The position numbers and the translations under genes were made by a program. Below the pieces are notes generated by a model, which ran no database searches, had not been told where the DNA came from, and saw only the letters and a list, made by a program, of their open reading frames with translations. Positions 6,242-6,334 of a stretch of 6,334 nt of DNA are shown piece after piece (the stretch's first letter is position 1; the number at the start of each line of letters is the position of its first letter). Source of the DNA: Campylobacterota bacterium (lineage in GTDB: Bacteria > Campylobacterota > Campylobacteria > Campylobacterales > Sulfurovaceae); NCBI GenBank assembly GCA_013153345.1, contig JAADEQ010000050.1, positions 1-6,334 on the forward strand. Direction: 5' to 3'.

Positions 6242-6334
6242 AGTATAAAAAGTGGGTATGAGGAGTTTATAAAAGAAGATATAAGCAAAGAAAATTTACT
6301 TTTAAATAGCATCTATTAAAAAAAATAATTAATG
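6242..6334 (+). other. spacer after serB with 25 open in-frame codons
   Basis: Directly after the serB TAG, the same frame continues for 25 codons (SIKSGYEEFIKEDISKENL, then LLNSIY) to TAA at 6317-6319. It has no ATG, GTG or TTG start in that frame and no Shine-Dalgarno sequence, so it is not a supported gene. Short phosphoserine phosphatases normally end near the position of the TAG, so SerB itself looks complete. No convincing hairpin is present. The window ends in ATG at 6332-6334, which could start the next gene, but no Shine-Dalgarno sequence precedes it. Confidence 0.3.

Noticed and set aside
6046..6312. 88-codon minus-strand frame across the serB end
   Set aside because: Antisense to the conserved GDGAND motif of SerB; no independent support for coding.

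Overview
The window is AT-rich bacterial chromosome carrying three complete core-metabolism genes: gltB (glutamate synthase large subunit, +, 220-4605), a methylenetetrahydrofolate reductase gene (metF type, -, 4618-5547) and serB (phosphoserine phosphatase, +, 5606-6241). The short stand-alone SerB without an ACT domain, the divergent form of the reductase, the purine-rich coding strands, AGA-dominated arginine codons and TAnaAT-type -10 boxes without clear -35 boxes fit Campylobacterota (former Epsilonproteobacteria). That placement is inference from protein character; genus cannot be read here.

Layout. Positions 1-219 are an AT-rich leader with repeated TTATTCAC octamers, a hairpin, two candidate gltB promoters and a dyad next to the ribosome-binding site. 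The first 60 bases may be the edge of a leftward gene. gltB fills 220-4605. It converges on metF with only 12 bases between the stop codons, and a hairpin spanning the junction looks like a shared bidirectional terminator. metF and serB diverge from a 58-base spacer holding both ribosome-binding sites and two opposing -10 boxes that overlap. The last 93 bases after serB hold no certain gene.

The three products touch one metabolic route (established knowledge): GltBD makes glutamate, the amino donor for phosphoserine; SerB releases serine; serine hydroxymethyltransferase turns serine into 5,10-methylene-THF; MetF reduces this to 5-methyl-THF for methionine. The partner subunit gene gltD is not in the window, although GltB lacks the loop typical of the ferredoxin-dependent single-subunit enzyme.

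I see no mobile element, CRISPR array, RNA gene or evident novel multi-gene system. The points most worth a second look are an additional cysteine in the GltB iron-sulfur motif, the gltB start choice, the overlapping divergent promoters, the shared terminator and the repeats upstream of gltB.
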